64,000 nucleotides of DNA from Verrucomicrobiota bacterium (GTDB lineage: Bacteria; Verrucomicrobiota; Verrucomicrobiia; CAIQCK01). The notes below the pieces were generated by a model, which saw only the letters and a list, made by a program, of their open reading frames with translations, was not told the origin of the DNA and made no database searches. The stretch is from NCBI GenBank assembly GCA_026397915.1, contig JAPLTX010000050.1, positions 43,567 to 107,566 of the forward strand, given 5' to 3'. Shown here piece by piece: positions 17,125-27,400 of this stretch. The position numbers were made by a program, and so were the translations under genes. The stretch's first letter is position 1. Every line of letters begins with the position of its first letter.

Positions 17125-17796
17125 CTATAGGCCGCGTGCCCGACGTGGCGGTTGGTCATCAGCATCCGTCAAACCCAACTTGGACTTTGTGTGTTCGATC
17201 CACCGGTTCAATAACGCTTTGGCTTGCGCGGGAGATTTCCGGTAGTTGGTCAATAATTCTTCTGCTTGCACGTGCATCTTCCGCACCCAATCTGTGTCCA
17301 TGTGGCGTTCTAATGCTTTGAAAAGTGATCGAAAAGATCCCTCTACCTCTTTCTGGCTTGGGTTCTCGTAGCACATGGAAAACGCTACCGCTTCAAATTC
17401 GTGAAGGACATCGGGGTTGTCTGGTGGACCGTATTTCAGCAGAAACTCGTGCGGCGTCTTGATGGTATCAAGGAAAGGAATGCCTTCGTTTTGGATTCTC
17501 GACATGATTTTTTTCGCCAAGGATTCTTCCGATTCTTCTTCTGGACACAGCCACTTAACGTCGTCCTTACCCAAGCGAGATCCAAAGCTGAACACTAGAT
17601 GGTCACAGGGGATGTAAAGTGGCTGTATGAAACATTCAATGGTGAAAGAACGATCAAACGCAGACGTGTCGAAGCAAAAACCTCTCAGAATTGCCTCAAC
17701 AGGGGCGACGTAAATCAAATGCCCTTTTAGCCTGAGAGATGGAAACGCAGGTGAAATATAACGACGAAATAGACGTTTTAATTCCGCGGTTTTCAT
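17125..17796 (-). CDS. Hypothetical cytoplasmic protein
   Basis: The 223-residue soluble protein has no membrane segment or signal peptide. The N-terminal half contains LYIPCDHLVFSFGSRLG and FDTSAFDRSFTIECFIQPLY. These recall a widespread unnamed family of small proteins often found singly in accessory regions, sometimes next to toxin or immunity genes; this is a weak resemblance. The C-terminal 60 residues are helical and basic, ending DDQPPRRARGL. It sits between leader copies 1 and 2 and follows a 51-codon reading frame by one base. Confidence 0.65.
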   Translation of the reverse strand: MKTAELKRLFRRYISPAFPSLRLKGHLIYVAPVEAILRGFCFDTSAFDRSFTIECFIQPLYIPCDHLVFSFGSRLGKDDVKWLCPEEESEESLAKKIMSRIQNEGIPFLDTIKTPHEFLLKYGPPDNPDVLHEFEAVAFSMCYENPSQKEVEGSFRSLFKALERHMDTDWVRKMHVQAEELLTNYRKSPAQAKALLNRWIEHTKSKLGLTDADDQPPRRARGL

Positions 17797-17797
17797 T

Positions 17798-17953
17798 TCA
17801 GTTTCCCAGTCTGGCGTGCGCGGACTCCGAAAGCTTCCGCGAGCAAGGGCGCCCGCCCTTCCTCAAACTTCGCAGCCTCATCCTTCTCTCCGTCTTCATC
17901 AGTTCTGACCTCTGGCTTCTGACCGCTGACCGCTGAATTCTTTCCGTCTTCAT
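17798..17953 (-). CDS. Possible 51-aa leader ORF or gene remnant
   Basis: This frame begins at the ATG in leader copy 2 and has the same ribosome binding site and first residues (MKTER) as the gene at 16693-17067, then runs through a heptamer repeat. It ends in TGA with one base before the next gene's ATG. It is Arg/Ser-rich with no recognisable domain. It may be the stub of a lost cassette whose start survives, or a translated leader. Confidence 0.25.
   Translation of the reverse strand: MKTERIQRSAVRSQRSELMKTERRMRLRSLRKGGRPCSRKLSESAHARLGN
17901..17938. repeat. Heptamer tandem tract (CTTCTGACC-type)
   Basis: Units TTCTGAC, CTCTGGC, TTCTGAC, CGCTGAC and CGCTGAA follow each other at a 7-nt step. 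There is a single arm with no inverted partner close by. It belongs to the same structural class as the tracts at 19611, 45557 and 50561. Confidence 0.65.
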
Positions 17954-17994
17954 CCCGCCGCCTCTTTACTCCTTCGTCCGCCGCTTGCAAAGCC
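17944..17994 (-). repeat. Leader repeat copy 2
   Basis: It is almost identical to copy 1 over 51 nt, including the GGAG site and ATGAAGACGG. It lies between the stop of the 254-residue gene (18007) and the 51-codon frame. Confidence 0.85.
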
Positions 17995-18006
17995 ACTGCG
18001 CCAACA

Positions 18007-18771
18007 TCATGGCGACGGCATGCGATTGCGCGCTGCCAGGAACTTCTGCTTGAAGCGCTCAACGGCAGCTTCCTTGATTACGTAACTTGCATACATCTCG
18101 CCTGTTTCCGCCTGCGACCACAGGCCAGCCGTGTGAGTCATCAAGAACGCATCGGAGTTCAGAAACCCAACCGACAAGGCTGTCTCTTGTTCATGATACT
18201 CCGAACCGTAAATTCTGCGGCAGGTTCCTTCCCTTGGGGCATGCACAAAACCTCTGTGATATTCCAAGTCCAAGCCGAATACATTGCGATAAGCTATCCT
18301 TGGGGGGACTTTGGTGATGTTCTCCTCTACAAATTCGCCACTGCTAACTGGAGCTGAATACAAGAAATAGCCCCCTTTGTCAGATTCGTATTGCTCCTTG
18401 AAGATAAGGAAACAACGGCCATCAAAAATATTCACACCAACCAAGCACTGATCTTCGTTGACGACAAATCGAAGAGTCCTGCCTTTCACAGTGACAGCAA
18501 CGCGCGTAAAACCGGGGTAAACATAACCTCCAGTGAGGTGCCCGAACGCCCAATAAATACACGCGCGATTCTGATAGACCACAGGAAGAACCTCGCCATC
18601 AACCGTGCGCACCTTGGTTTCGAGCGTGTATTTGGCCGGCAAGAACAGCCATAGCGCGAACAGCACCAACGCGATAACGCAGAGCAGTGAAACGCCCGTT
18701 CGGACCAGAGCCTTCCGACAGCCGCTCTTCTTGCCATCGGTCTTTGGTGGCGCGATTTCAGTCCCGCTCAT
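18007..18771 (-). CDS. Single-pass membrane protein, unknown
   Basis: ATG at 18771 (MSGTEIAPPKT) gives 254 residues; the frame is open upstream through leader copy 3, but no better start is seen. One transmembrane helix at about 29-47 (VSLLCVIALVLFALWLF) is followed by an extracytoplasmic domain opening AKYTLETKVRTVDGEVLPVVYQNR. The lower-GC codon use of its middle part suggests acquired DNA. No family recognised. It is the first gene of the leader-repeat series. Confidence 0.65.
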   Translation of the reverse strand: MSGTEIAPPKTDGKKSGCRKALVRTGVSLLCVIALVLFALWLFLPAKYTLETKVRTVDGEVLPVVYQNRACIYWAFGHLTGGYVYPGFTRVAVTVKGRTLRFVVNEDQCLVGVNIFDGRCFLIFKEQYESDKGGYFLYSAPVSSGEFVEENITKVPPRIAYRNVFGLDLEYHRGFVHAPREGTCRRIYGSEYHEQETALSVGFLNSDAFLMTHTAGLWSQAETGEMYASYVIKEAAVERFKQKFLAARNRMPSP

Positions 18772-18802
18772 TGATTCCTTGTTTCTCGCCCGCTTCTTCG
18801 CT

Positions 18803-18841
18803 GCCCGCCTCTTTACTCCTTCGTCTGCCGCTTGCAAAGCC
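18803..18841 (-). repeat. Leader repeat copy 3
   Basis: It matches copies 1 and 2 with few substitutions from GGCTTTGCAAGCGGC to AAAGAGGCGGGC. Here the start codon used lies about 30 nt further downstream than in copy 1. Confidence 0.8.
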
Positions 18842-18854
18842 AATAAGGGCTGGG

Positions 18855-18892
18855 CCAGTTAAGAGTGAAAAATGAAGAGTGAAGAGTTTCCC
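18855..18892. repeat. Heptamer tandem tract (GAGTGAA-type)
   Basis: AGAGTGA, AAAATGA, AGAGTGA and AGAGTTT follow at a 7-nt step. The tract ends at the stop of the collagen-like gene. Confidence 0.6.
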
Positions 18893-18895
18893 AGC

Positions 18896-19603
18896 TCAGA
18901 CGTTCCGGCGCAGGGCGAGGATGAGGCTGTTGTAGCTGTCGAGGAGTTGCTGCACCTCGCTCTGGGTCGGCGGGTCGCTGATGGTGATGTAGAGCTGGCT
19001 GAAGCCGTCCACGTTGCGCGGCGTGCCGTTGATGGCGGCGCTGATGGCGTCGTTGAGTTGTTGCGTGGAGACTTCTCCCGGCAAGCCCTGCGGGCCGGGT
19101 TCTCCGGGCATGCCTTGTGAACCGGCTGGCCCCATCGCCACGGTGAACGGGCCGGAGGTCTGGCCGTTGCTGAGTTGGACCATGCAGCGGCCGTCGCCCG
19201 CGTCATAAACGCTCGCGATGGAGACGCCGTCGTTGCCCGCAGGCCCTGGGTCGCCGGTGCCGCCCATCGCGCCATCGTTTCCCCGTTCACCTTGAACACC
19301 CTGCACACCTTGTGGCCCACTCGCGACGGTGAATGGGCCGTAGCTGCTGCCATCGCTCATGTCCACGATGGCGCGGCCGTCGCCGCTGTCGCGGACGTTG
19401 ACGACGCTGCGACCTTCCGGCCCTTGCGGGCCGGGCACGGTGGAGTCCGCGCCTGCCGGCCCGGCTGGGCCTGCTTCTCCGGGCGGTCCTTGCTGCGGAT
19501 CGGGGATGGATTCGATTTTATCGTTGAGCGCGTTGAGTTGGGCGCGCATGAGCGAGGCGCGCGCGAGGGTATTCTCGGTCGGGAAGTTTGGATCGTAGGG
19601 CAT
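18896..19603 (-). CDS. Collagen-like repeat protein
   Basis: The 235-residue protein has a helical N-terminus (MPYDPNFPTENTLARASLMR to about 35). Three Gly-X-Y tracts lie at 39-64, 97-125 and 158-177, alternating with two copies of a 32-residue module (65-96 and 126-157) sharing GDGR, S(D/N)G and GPFTVA. The C-terminal domain runs from about 178 to 235. The layout suggests a trimeric fibre, as in phage tail fibres or surface collagens. There is no signal peptide. It follows the Fn3-like gene at 19714-20643, separated by an inverted heptamer element, and may belong to the same cassette. Confidence 0.8.
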   Translation of the reverse strand: MPYDPNFPTENTLARASLMRAQLNALNDKIESIPDPQQGPPGEAGPAGPAGADSTVPGPQGPEGRSVVNVRDSGDGRAIVDMSDGSSYGPFTVASGPQGVQGVQGERGNDGAMGGTGDPGPAGNDGVSIASVYDAGDGRCMVQLSNGQTSGPFTVAMGPAGSQGMPGEPGPQGLPGEVSTQQLNDAISAAINGTPRNVDGFSQLYITISDPPTQSEVQQLLDSYNSLILALRRNV

Positions 19604-19610
19604 AAGTAAG

Positions 19611-19711
19611 CTTTCAGTTTTCAGCGATCAGCTATCAGCCGGAGGGATTGAGCTTTCAGCCACCAGCCATCAGTTTTTGGCTGACGGCTGATGTCTGATG
19701 GCTGACAGCTT
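19611..19711. repeat. Inverted heptamer tandem-repeat element (CTATCAG-type)
   Basis: The left arm holds TTTTCAG, CGATCAG and CTATCAG units. The right arm holds the complementary GGCTGAC, GGCTGAT, GTCTGAT and GGCTGAC. It fills the whole gap between the Fn3-like and collagen-like genes and could fold into a long hairpin. Confidence 0.75.
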
Positions 19712-19713
19712 CT

Positions 19714-20643
19714 TCATGTAATGGTGACGCGGACGGTGGCGCTCCAGGGGCCTTCGCCGGTTTCGTTGCTGGCGTTGGCGCGCACGTCCATGACTGCGCC
19801 GGGGGTCTGCTCCTTGAGGACAAACGTCGGCTCGGTGACGCTGTCGCCCGCCGAGCGGAAATCCTCGTCCACGCCCTGCACTTTGATCTCGAAGTGGTAG
19901 CGGTCGGCGCGGGCGGCCACGGCGCACTCGAACCGGGCTTCGCCACCGCCCGTGGCCCTGGCGGTAAGGCCGGTGACGCGCGCGGGCGAGTCGGGCGCGC
20001 CGGGCGGGTTCAGGCCGAAGGTGCGCCAGTGGGAACTGAGCGGGTCGAGGCGCTGCTCCAGTTCGCCGATGAGGCCGCGCAAGCGCGTGCGCAGGCCCTC
20101 CTCGGCGGCGTCGCGCTCCTGCTCGGCGGCGGTCAGAGCGTCGTCGAAGGTCTTGCGGCCGAGGCGGGCGGTGTTGAGGGCGGTTTCGAGCTGGCCGGCG
20201 CGCACGGCGGTGAGGATGACCTCGGTGGTGTTGATCTCGCGTGTGGGATTGTCGGTGAGGTATTTCTTGATGCCGCGCAGCAGGGGCAGCAGGTCGTCTC
20301 CTTTGGAGGGCACGGCGACGGAGTCGTCGGGCCAGCCAGCGGCCGTCCAAGGCGAGCCAGCCTTGGCTCCGAAGATCGGCTTGAACATGTCACGGGCGAG
20401 AGTGCAAAAGCCGCGGGCGTTGGAGGTGGCGATGGTGACGGCGGCGGTCTTGGCGTTGCTCTGGCCGTTGAGGGTGTCGTAGCCCTCCTTCTTGGTCTTG
20501 AACGCGAGCACGTCCGGCTCGGTGGTCACCTTGGTGTTTTGTTTGATGCCGATCACGATCTCCAACTGGTCGAGGCCGTCCACGGCATCCACGCCGAGGT
20601 TCAGGAGCAGGTCGAGGTCTTGAGGCAGTCTGTTCGAGGCCAT
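19714..20643 (-). CDS. Array-linked helical/Fn3-like protein (copy 1)
   Basis: From ATG at 20643 (ribosome binding site AAAGGG, 8 nt upstream) the protein has 309 residues: a helical N-terminal part, a helical middle with GLRTRLRGLIGELEQRL, and a beta-rich last 90 residues with the look of a fibronectin type III domain (ATGGGEARFECAVAARADRY, EGPWSATVRVTIT). It aligns by eye with 34690-35655: W-x(2)-AGW, LLP-x-L near the middle, R-x-R-x-L-x(2)-E, and FG-x(2)-PPG. The frame stays open upstream to 20742. Upstream lies a 41-nt tandem array. Function unknown; no signal peptide at this start. Confidence 0.75.
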   Translation of the reverse strand: MASNRLPQDLDLLLNLGVDAVDGLDQLEIVIGIKQNTKVTTEPDVLAFKTKKEGYDTLNGQSNAKTAAVTIATSNARGFCTLARDMFKPIFGAKAGSPWTAAGWPDDSVAVPSKGDDLLPLLRGIKKYLTDNPTREINTTEVILTAVRAGQLETALNTARLGRKTFDDALTAAEQERDAAEEGLRTRLRGLIGELEQRLDPLSSHWRTFGLNPPGAPDSPARVTGLTARATGGGEARFECAVAARADRYHFEIKVQGVDEDFRSAGDSVTEPTFVLKEQTPGAVMDVRANASNETGEGPWSATVRVTIT

Positions 20644-20742
20644 ATGTCTTTTCCCTTTCGTTGTTAGGTTCTTCACCACGTCATCGTCAGGCAACCAGAG
20701 CGTGACTGACGAATCCCAAACTCCTTCATCCCACCGAAACAT
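20644..20742 (-). other. In-frame Trp-Asp-rich leader upstream of Fn3-like copy 1
   Basis: An ATG at 20742 preceded by GGAG (8-nt spacing) opens MFRWDEGVWDSSVTLWLP. It runs without a stop for 33 codons into the main gene. A similar in-frame leader with WD pairs precedes the paralogue (34561-34689). It may be an alternative N-terminus or a translated leader. Confidence 0.45.
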
Positions 20743-20817
20743 GGAAAATCTCCATTTCTTGGTGAAAAATCTCGGTGGAAGCCCGCAACTGCGCGTTTTC
20801 GCGCGCAAAAACACGCC

Positions 20818-21080
20818 CGACGGTGGAATAACACGATTTTGGCTCCAAAAAGTCGCCACGACGGCTGTCGCACGCATTTTGGGGAGCAAAAAAACCGTCC
20901 GACGGCTGTCGCGCGGGTTTTCGGGAGTAAAAAACAGCCGCGACGGGCGTCGCTCGCATTTTGAGGAGCCAAAACTTGGAGCGACGGGCGTCGCGCGGGT
21001 TTTTGGGAGCTAAAAATGTGAGCGACGGCTGTCGGACGGATTTCGCGGAGTCAAAAACCGGCGCGACGGCTGTCGCGCCG
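20818..21080 (-). repeat. 41-nt tandem repeat array 1 (seven units)
   Basis: The core CGACGGCTGTCG or CGACGGGCGTCG (plus strand) recurs at 20859, 20900, 20941, 20982, 21023 and 21064, with a weaker unit at 20818. The spacing is exactly 41 nt throughout. Each unit also holds a T-tract and an A-tract around GGAG(C/T) and a variable segment next to the core. The cores are small inverted repeats (CGAC/GTCG). The array ends about 175 nt before the Fn3-like gene, which reads away from it. Confidence 0.9.
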
Positions 21081-21164
21081 GTTTTGGGGAACGGAAAACC
21101 CGCAACGCAGACGGAAGCTACGGTCCGGCTGAAACCAGAGAAAAGGGCGGCGGAGTCGTCTCTA

Positions 21165-21290
21165 GGAGACGACGCGATGGAGACGACGCGATGGAGACGA
21201 CGCGATGGAGACGACGCGATGGAGACGACGCGATGGAGACGACGCGATGGAGACGACGCGATGGAGACGACGCGATGGAGACGACGCGAT
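21165..21290. repeat. 14-nt tandem repeat, nine copies
   Basis: GGAGACGACGCGAT is repeated nine times without interruption; only the base before the first copy differs. It sits just outside array 1, on the side away from the gene. Near-perfect identity suggests recent expansion and likely length variation between strains. Positions 21291-21526 beyond it show no gene. Confidence 0.95.
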
Positions 21291-21526
21291 TATTTTTTAT
21301 AATCATCTCCATCATTACGATGACCATGCTATCGAAATACCCCGAGAAAGCAACGCTAAAGACACCGTCTGGAAAAGTTTTCAACAATCAGTCTTCTGTC
21401 GTCGGCTAACCGCTGAGAGCTTTCTCCCCCAAATCCCTTCTCGACAATCGCCGGGGCCGGTTTCAGAATCCGAATCCGCCGCCGCGCGACTTTATTTCTT
21501 CTTCATTATTCACAGAGCTTCCAACC

Positions 21527-22216
21527 ATGAATAGCTATTTTCCGAAGTGCCGGTGGAGCATATACGACGTGGCGGCCATAGCTTTGATTACGCTGTGTTC
21601 TCTTTGCATCGAAAGGTGGTTGATGCGACTGGCAACGCAAAGGGGCATCTCTTCAGGAATCCCCGTTTTGGTCTCGGAGTTGATGGTTGGCTTGGTGCCA
21701 ATCGTCTGGGTGTTGCTGATTCGAAGGGCTGGGCTGTCTGACTTGGGCTTAAAGAGAGGCCGATGGAGCCTTCAGCGAACAACAGGAATTGGGTTGATAA
21801 CCGGCGTGACTCTGGCAGCCATATTTGGCGACATGGCTAGGCTGTTTTTCAGTGCAAAATTAACAGTCTCGTATCTTCTTGCCACATTCATACTGACGCC
21901 TACCTCTGGATATCTAATATCAGCATGGATTGTAGGCCCCATTTCTGAGGAGGTTTGCTTTCGGGGTTTTTTCTACCCTATTTTTCGCCAGAAATTCGGC
22001 ATTGAGGCGGGTCTCTTGATTCAGTCGGCTATGTTTTATGGTTTTCATGCATTCAATTCTGAATTATCTATCGCAACCCTGCTATGCGGCCTGGCATACG
22101 GACTTCTCTATGAACTCACTGGGAGTCTTTACCCGTGCATTGTTGGTCATTCGATCTATAACTTCATAATTGTTGTATTAACAGCACTTCAGAAGGCGGC
22201 GCAGCATACGACATGA
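21527..22216 (+). CDS. CPBP family intramembrane metalloprotease
   Basis: The 229-residue multi-pass membrane protein has the CPBP (Abi/Rce1-like) motifs: EEVCFRG (EExxxR), FYGFHA, and HSIYNF near the C-terminus. Members are intramembrane proteases related to CAAX prenyl protease 2. Bacterial ones are linked to bacteriocin self-immunity or protein processing, but the substrate here is unknown. The codon use is AT-richer than the flanking housekeeping genes. A lipoprotein gene follows 25 nt downstream. Confidence 0.88.
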   Translation: MNSYFPKCRWSIYDVAAIALITLCSLCIERWLMRLATQRGISSGIPVLVSELMVGLVPIVWVLLIRRAGLSDLGLKRGRWSLQRTTGIGLITGVTLAAIFGDMARLFFSAKLTVSYLLATFILTPTSGYLISAWIVGPISEEVCFRGFFYPIFRQKFGIEAGLLIQSAMFYGFHAFNSELSIATLLCGLAYGLLYELTGSLYPCIVGHSIYNFIIVVLTALQKAAQHTT

Positions 22217-22241
22217 GGGAGATCTGCCGTAAGGAGATTGC

Positions 22242-22802
22242 ATGAACCGATTCATGGTGATGGCGGTTGCGGCGGTGCTGCTCGCGGCGGGCGGCTGCTC
22301 GACCACTCGACATGGCGATGCAACTGTCTTTAGCCAACTCAGTTGTTCAATGTTGGGATGCGCAATTGAACGTTCATTTAACCTGCCGCGCATTGAGCTT
22401 GCCGAACACCGTGAATACCGATTCCACATTTGCGGCCTAAGTGCAAAAGAGAAGGTCTATCCGGAGTCCTTTTACATGGTGGTTCCTGAGGACGAGTCCT
22501 TTGTCAATCATAAGGTCAACAGGCCGTGGAGGAGTTGTGTCCTTTCCATCGAGCTTCGCGACACCCAAGGAAAACTGTTTTTCTCTAAGCAAATCACATT
22601 CGAACATTGGGGTTGTCCCCCGGCAACACCTCGTTCAAGAGGATGTTCATTTATTAGTTTCGATGTCATGACAATGAAGACCCGATCGAGTTTGCCTGAC
22701 CTCTCTTCCTACGATGCTGTAGTTCGCGTGGAGTGTCCTTCTCAGCGGAAATCTGATCACGGATATTTCCGCTACGAATACGGTGAGCAAGTCCTCCCGT
22801 AG
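22242..22802 (+). CDS. Putative lipoprotein, unknown
   Basis: The 186-residue protein opens MNRFMVMAVAAVLLAAGGC with a lipobox (LAAGGC, modified Cys 19), so it is probably lipid-anchored after export. Several Cys pairs follow in the mature part (SCSMLGC, WGCPPATPRSRGCS), suggesting disulphides. It lies 25 nt after the CPBP gene and may be co-transcribed. A truncated copy of its start lies just downstream. Confidence 0.75.
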   Translation: MNRFMVMAVAAVLLAAGGCSTTRHGDATVFSQLSCSMLGCAIERSFNLPRIELAEHREYRFHICGLSAKEKVYPESFYMVVPEDESFVNHKVNRPWRSCVLSIELRDTQGKLFFSKQITFEHWGCPPATPRSRGCSFISFDVMTMKTRSSLPDLSSYDAVVRVECPSQRKSDHGYFRYEYGEQVLP

Positions 22803-22835
22803 CCTTACTAGTTAACGGACGCCGTAGGGATTTGT

Positions 22836-22889
22836 ATGAACAGATTTACGATGATGGCGGTTGCGGCGGGGATGCTCGCAAACGATTAG
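22836..22889 (+). pseudogene. Truncated duplicate of the lipoprotein signal peptide
   Basis: ATG AAC AGA TTT opens a 17-codon frame reading MNRFTMMAVAAGMLAND, then stops. It matches the first 14 codons of the lipoprotein at 22242 and the leader GCCGTA-rich sequence before it. Only the 5' end is duplicated. Positions 22890-22978 hold nothing recognisable. Confidence 0.7.
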
Positions 22890-22978
22890 CGCGTCCGGAG
22901 GCTGCGCTCCACCTTTCCGTGTCCTTCCGCGCATTCCTGGTTACACTGACCGTCGAAAGCCGACCACTGGTCCCTGCA

Positions 22979-24460
<1,482 letters not shown>

Positions 24461-24462
24461 GT

Positions 24463-24490
24463 GGACTTTGAGATTTGAGATTTGAGATCA
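24463..24490. repeat. Heptamer tract (TTTGAGA x3) between gltB and gltD
   Basis: Three TTTGAGA units at a 7-nt step fill the short intergenic gap and touch the gltB stop codon. There is no inverted arm. Confidence 0.6.
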
Positions 24491-27400
24491 GTTGCCGCCG
24501 ACGCGCGCAAGGTCCGACTTGTTTTCATCGAACGCGCGCATGACAGCCTCGTCGCCGGTAAGTCCGGCATCTTTGGCGCGTTCGAGGCACTCCAACATGC
24601 GCTTGTAATCCTTCGGGATGACTTTGACGAACTTGCCAACGATGCCTTCCCAGAGTTCGAGAATGCTCTCGGCCCGGTGGCTGCCGGTGTGCTCGTAGTG
24701 GCGTTTGATCATCCGGTAAACCTCGGCCTTCTCCTCCGGATCGGTCAGAGCTTCGAGGCCGACCATATCCTTGTTGCAGCGCGTTGGGAAGTCGCCGGCC
24801 AAGTCGAGCACGTAGGCGACACCGCCGGACATGCCCGCGGCGAAGTTGCGCCCGGTGCTGTCGAGCACTACCACGCGGCCACCGGTCATGTATTCGCAGC
24901 CATGGTCGCCCACGGACTCGACGACGGCGTGCAGGCCGCTGTTGCGGACGCAGAACCGCTCGCCAGCCATGCCCCGGATGTAAGCCTCGCCGCTGGTCGC
25001 TCCGTAAAACGCCACGTTGCCGATGACGATATTCTTCTCCGGCACAAACGTGGAACCATCCGGCGGACACACGATGATCTTGCCGCCGCTGAGTCCTTTG
25101 CCGAGGTAGTCATTGGCGTCGCCCTCCAGTTCCAGCGTGATGCCCCGCGGCACGAACGCGCCGAAGCTCTGGCCGGCCGAGCCGTGGAATTTAAGGTGGA
25201 TGGTCTCGTCGGGCAGACCGTTGGCGCCCCAATGCCTTGTCACCGCGCTGCCCACCTGCGTGCAAACAACGCGGTTGACGTTCATAATTGGCAGCGTGGC
25301 GCGCACTTTCTTGCCGTGCTCGATCGCGGGCGCGCAAAGCTTCAACAACACCTGCTGGTCAAACGAATCCTTCAAACCGTGGTCCTGCTCCATCTGCCGG
25401 TAACGGCCAACCTCCGGGCCGACAGGCGGCTGGTAGAAGATGCGCGAGAAGTCGAGGCCCTGCGCCTTGTAGTGGTCGAGCGCCTTCGCCTTGTCGAGCT
25501 TGTCGGTGCGGCCGACCATCTCGTTGAGGGTGCGGAAGCCGAGCTTCGCCATTTCTTCGCGCAGGTTTTGCGCAATCATGTGGAAGAAGTTAACGACGTG
25601 CTCCGGCTTGCCGGCGAACTTCTTGCGAAGCTCCGGGTTCTGCGTAGCGACGCCCACAGGGCAGGTGTCGCTGTGGCAGACGCGCATCATGATGCAGCCC
25701 ATGACGACCAGTGGCGCTGTCGCAAAACCAAACTCCTCCGCGCCAAGCATCGCGGCCACCGCGACGTCGCGACCGGTGCGAAGCTGGCCGTCGGTCTCGA
25801 CATAGACGCGGCTGCGGAGGTTGTTGAGCACGAGCGTCTGGTGTGCCTCGGCAAGACCGAGTTCCCACGGCGTGCCGGCGTGCTTGATGCTTGTCAACGG
25901 CGAAGCGCCCGTGCCGCCGTCGTAACCACTGATGAGAATCACGTCCGCGTGACCTTTCGCGACGCCCGCCGCGACAGTGCCGACGCCCACCTCGGCCACC
26001 AGCTTGACGCTGATGCGCGCCTCGCTGTTGGCGTTCTTGAGGTCGTGGATCAGTTCCGCGAGATCCTCAATCGAGTAAATGTCGTGGTGCGGCGGCGGCG
26101 AGATGAGGCCGACGCCGGGCGTGGAGAGCCGCGTCTTCGCGATCCACGGATAAACCTTCCGGCCGGGAAGCTGGCCGCCCTCGCCGGGCTTGGCGCCTTG
26201 GGCCATCTTGATCTGCAGCTCCTTCGCGTTGACGAGGTAATAGCTCGTGACGCCGAAGCGGCCGCTGGCGACCTGTTTGATGGCGCTGTTCTTGGAATCG
26301 CCGCTGGCGTCCTCTTGGTAGCGCGCGGGGTCTTCGCCGCCCTCGCCGGTGTTACTCTTGCCACCGAGACGGTTCATGGCGATGGCGAGCGTCTCGTGCG
26401 CCTCCTGGCTGATGGAGCCGTAGCTCATCGCGCCGCTTTTGAAACGCTTCACGATGCTCTCAACCGACTCGACCTCGTCGAGCGGAATCGGCTTGTCCAG
26501 ATACTTCAGTTCGAACATGCCGCGCAACGTGCAGAGATGTCGCAACTGCTCGTCAATCTCGTGGCAAAACTCCTTGAACACCGCGTAGTTGTTCGTGCGC
26601 GCCGCAAGCTGGAGCTTGTGAATTGTCTCCGGGTTGAAGAGGTGATACTCGCCGTCGGCGCGCCACTGATACTGCCCACCCGGCCGCAACGTCGGCGGCT
26701 GCTGCCCGCGCTCCGGAAACGCCGCGTGATGACGCTGCCGCGTTTCCTCGGCGATGGCTTCGAGGCCGACGCCTTCCACCTGCGAGGCGGTGTTGGTGAA
26801 GTATTTGTCAATGACACTGCGATTGAGGCCGATCGCCTCGAAAATCTGCGCGCCGCGGTAGCTCTGGATGGTGGAGATGCCCATCTTCGACATCGTCTTC
26901 ACCACGCCCTTCACGGCGGCTTTCACGTAGTTCTTCACCGCCTTCTTGTGATCAACGCCGGTAAGCAATCCCTCGCGGATCATGTCGTCAAGCGCCTTGA
27001 ACGCGAGATACGGGTTGACCGCCGTCGCACCGTAGCCGATCAGCAGCGCAAAGTGATGCACCTCGCGCGGCTCGCCCGACTCCAGAACCAAGCCGACGCG
27101 CGTGCGCGTGCCCTCGCGAACCAGATGATGGTGCAGCCCCGCCACAGCCAACAGCGCGGGAATCGGCGCCAGCGTGCTGTTCACACCGCGGTCGGAAAGA
27201 ATGATGATGTTCACGCCGTTGGCGATGGCGGCGCTGGCCTTCGCGAACAACTGCTCCAGCGCACCTTCGAGACCCTTGCCGCCGGATTCCACCGGGAAAA
27301 GAATTGGCAGCGTCACCGACTTGAAACCGGTCCGCTCGATATGGCGCAACTTCTCCAGTTCCTCGTTGCTGAGAATTGGCCGGTCCAGCTCAATCATGCG

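Noticed and set aside
16668..18841. Integron gene cassettes
   Set aside because: No attC core motifs and no integrase; the shared leader is the only similarity.
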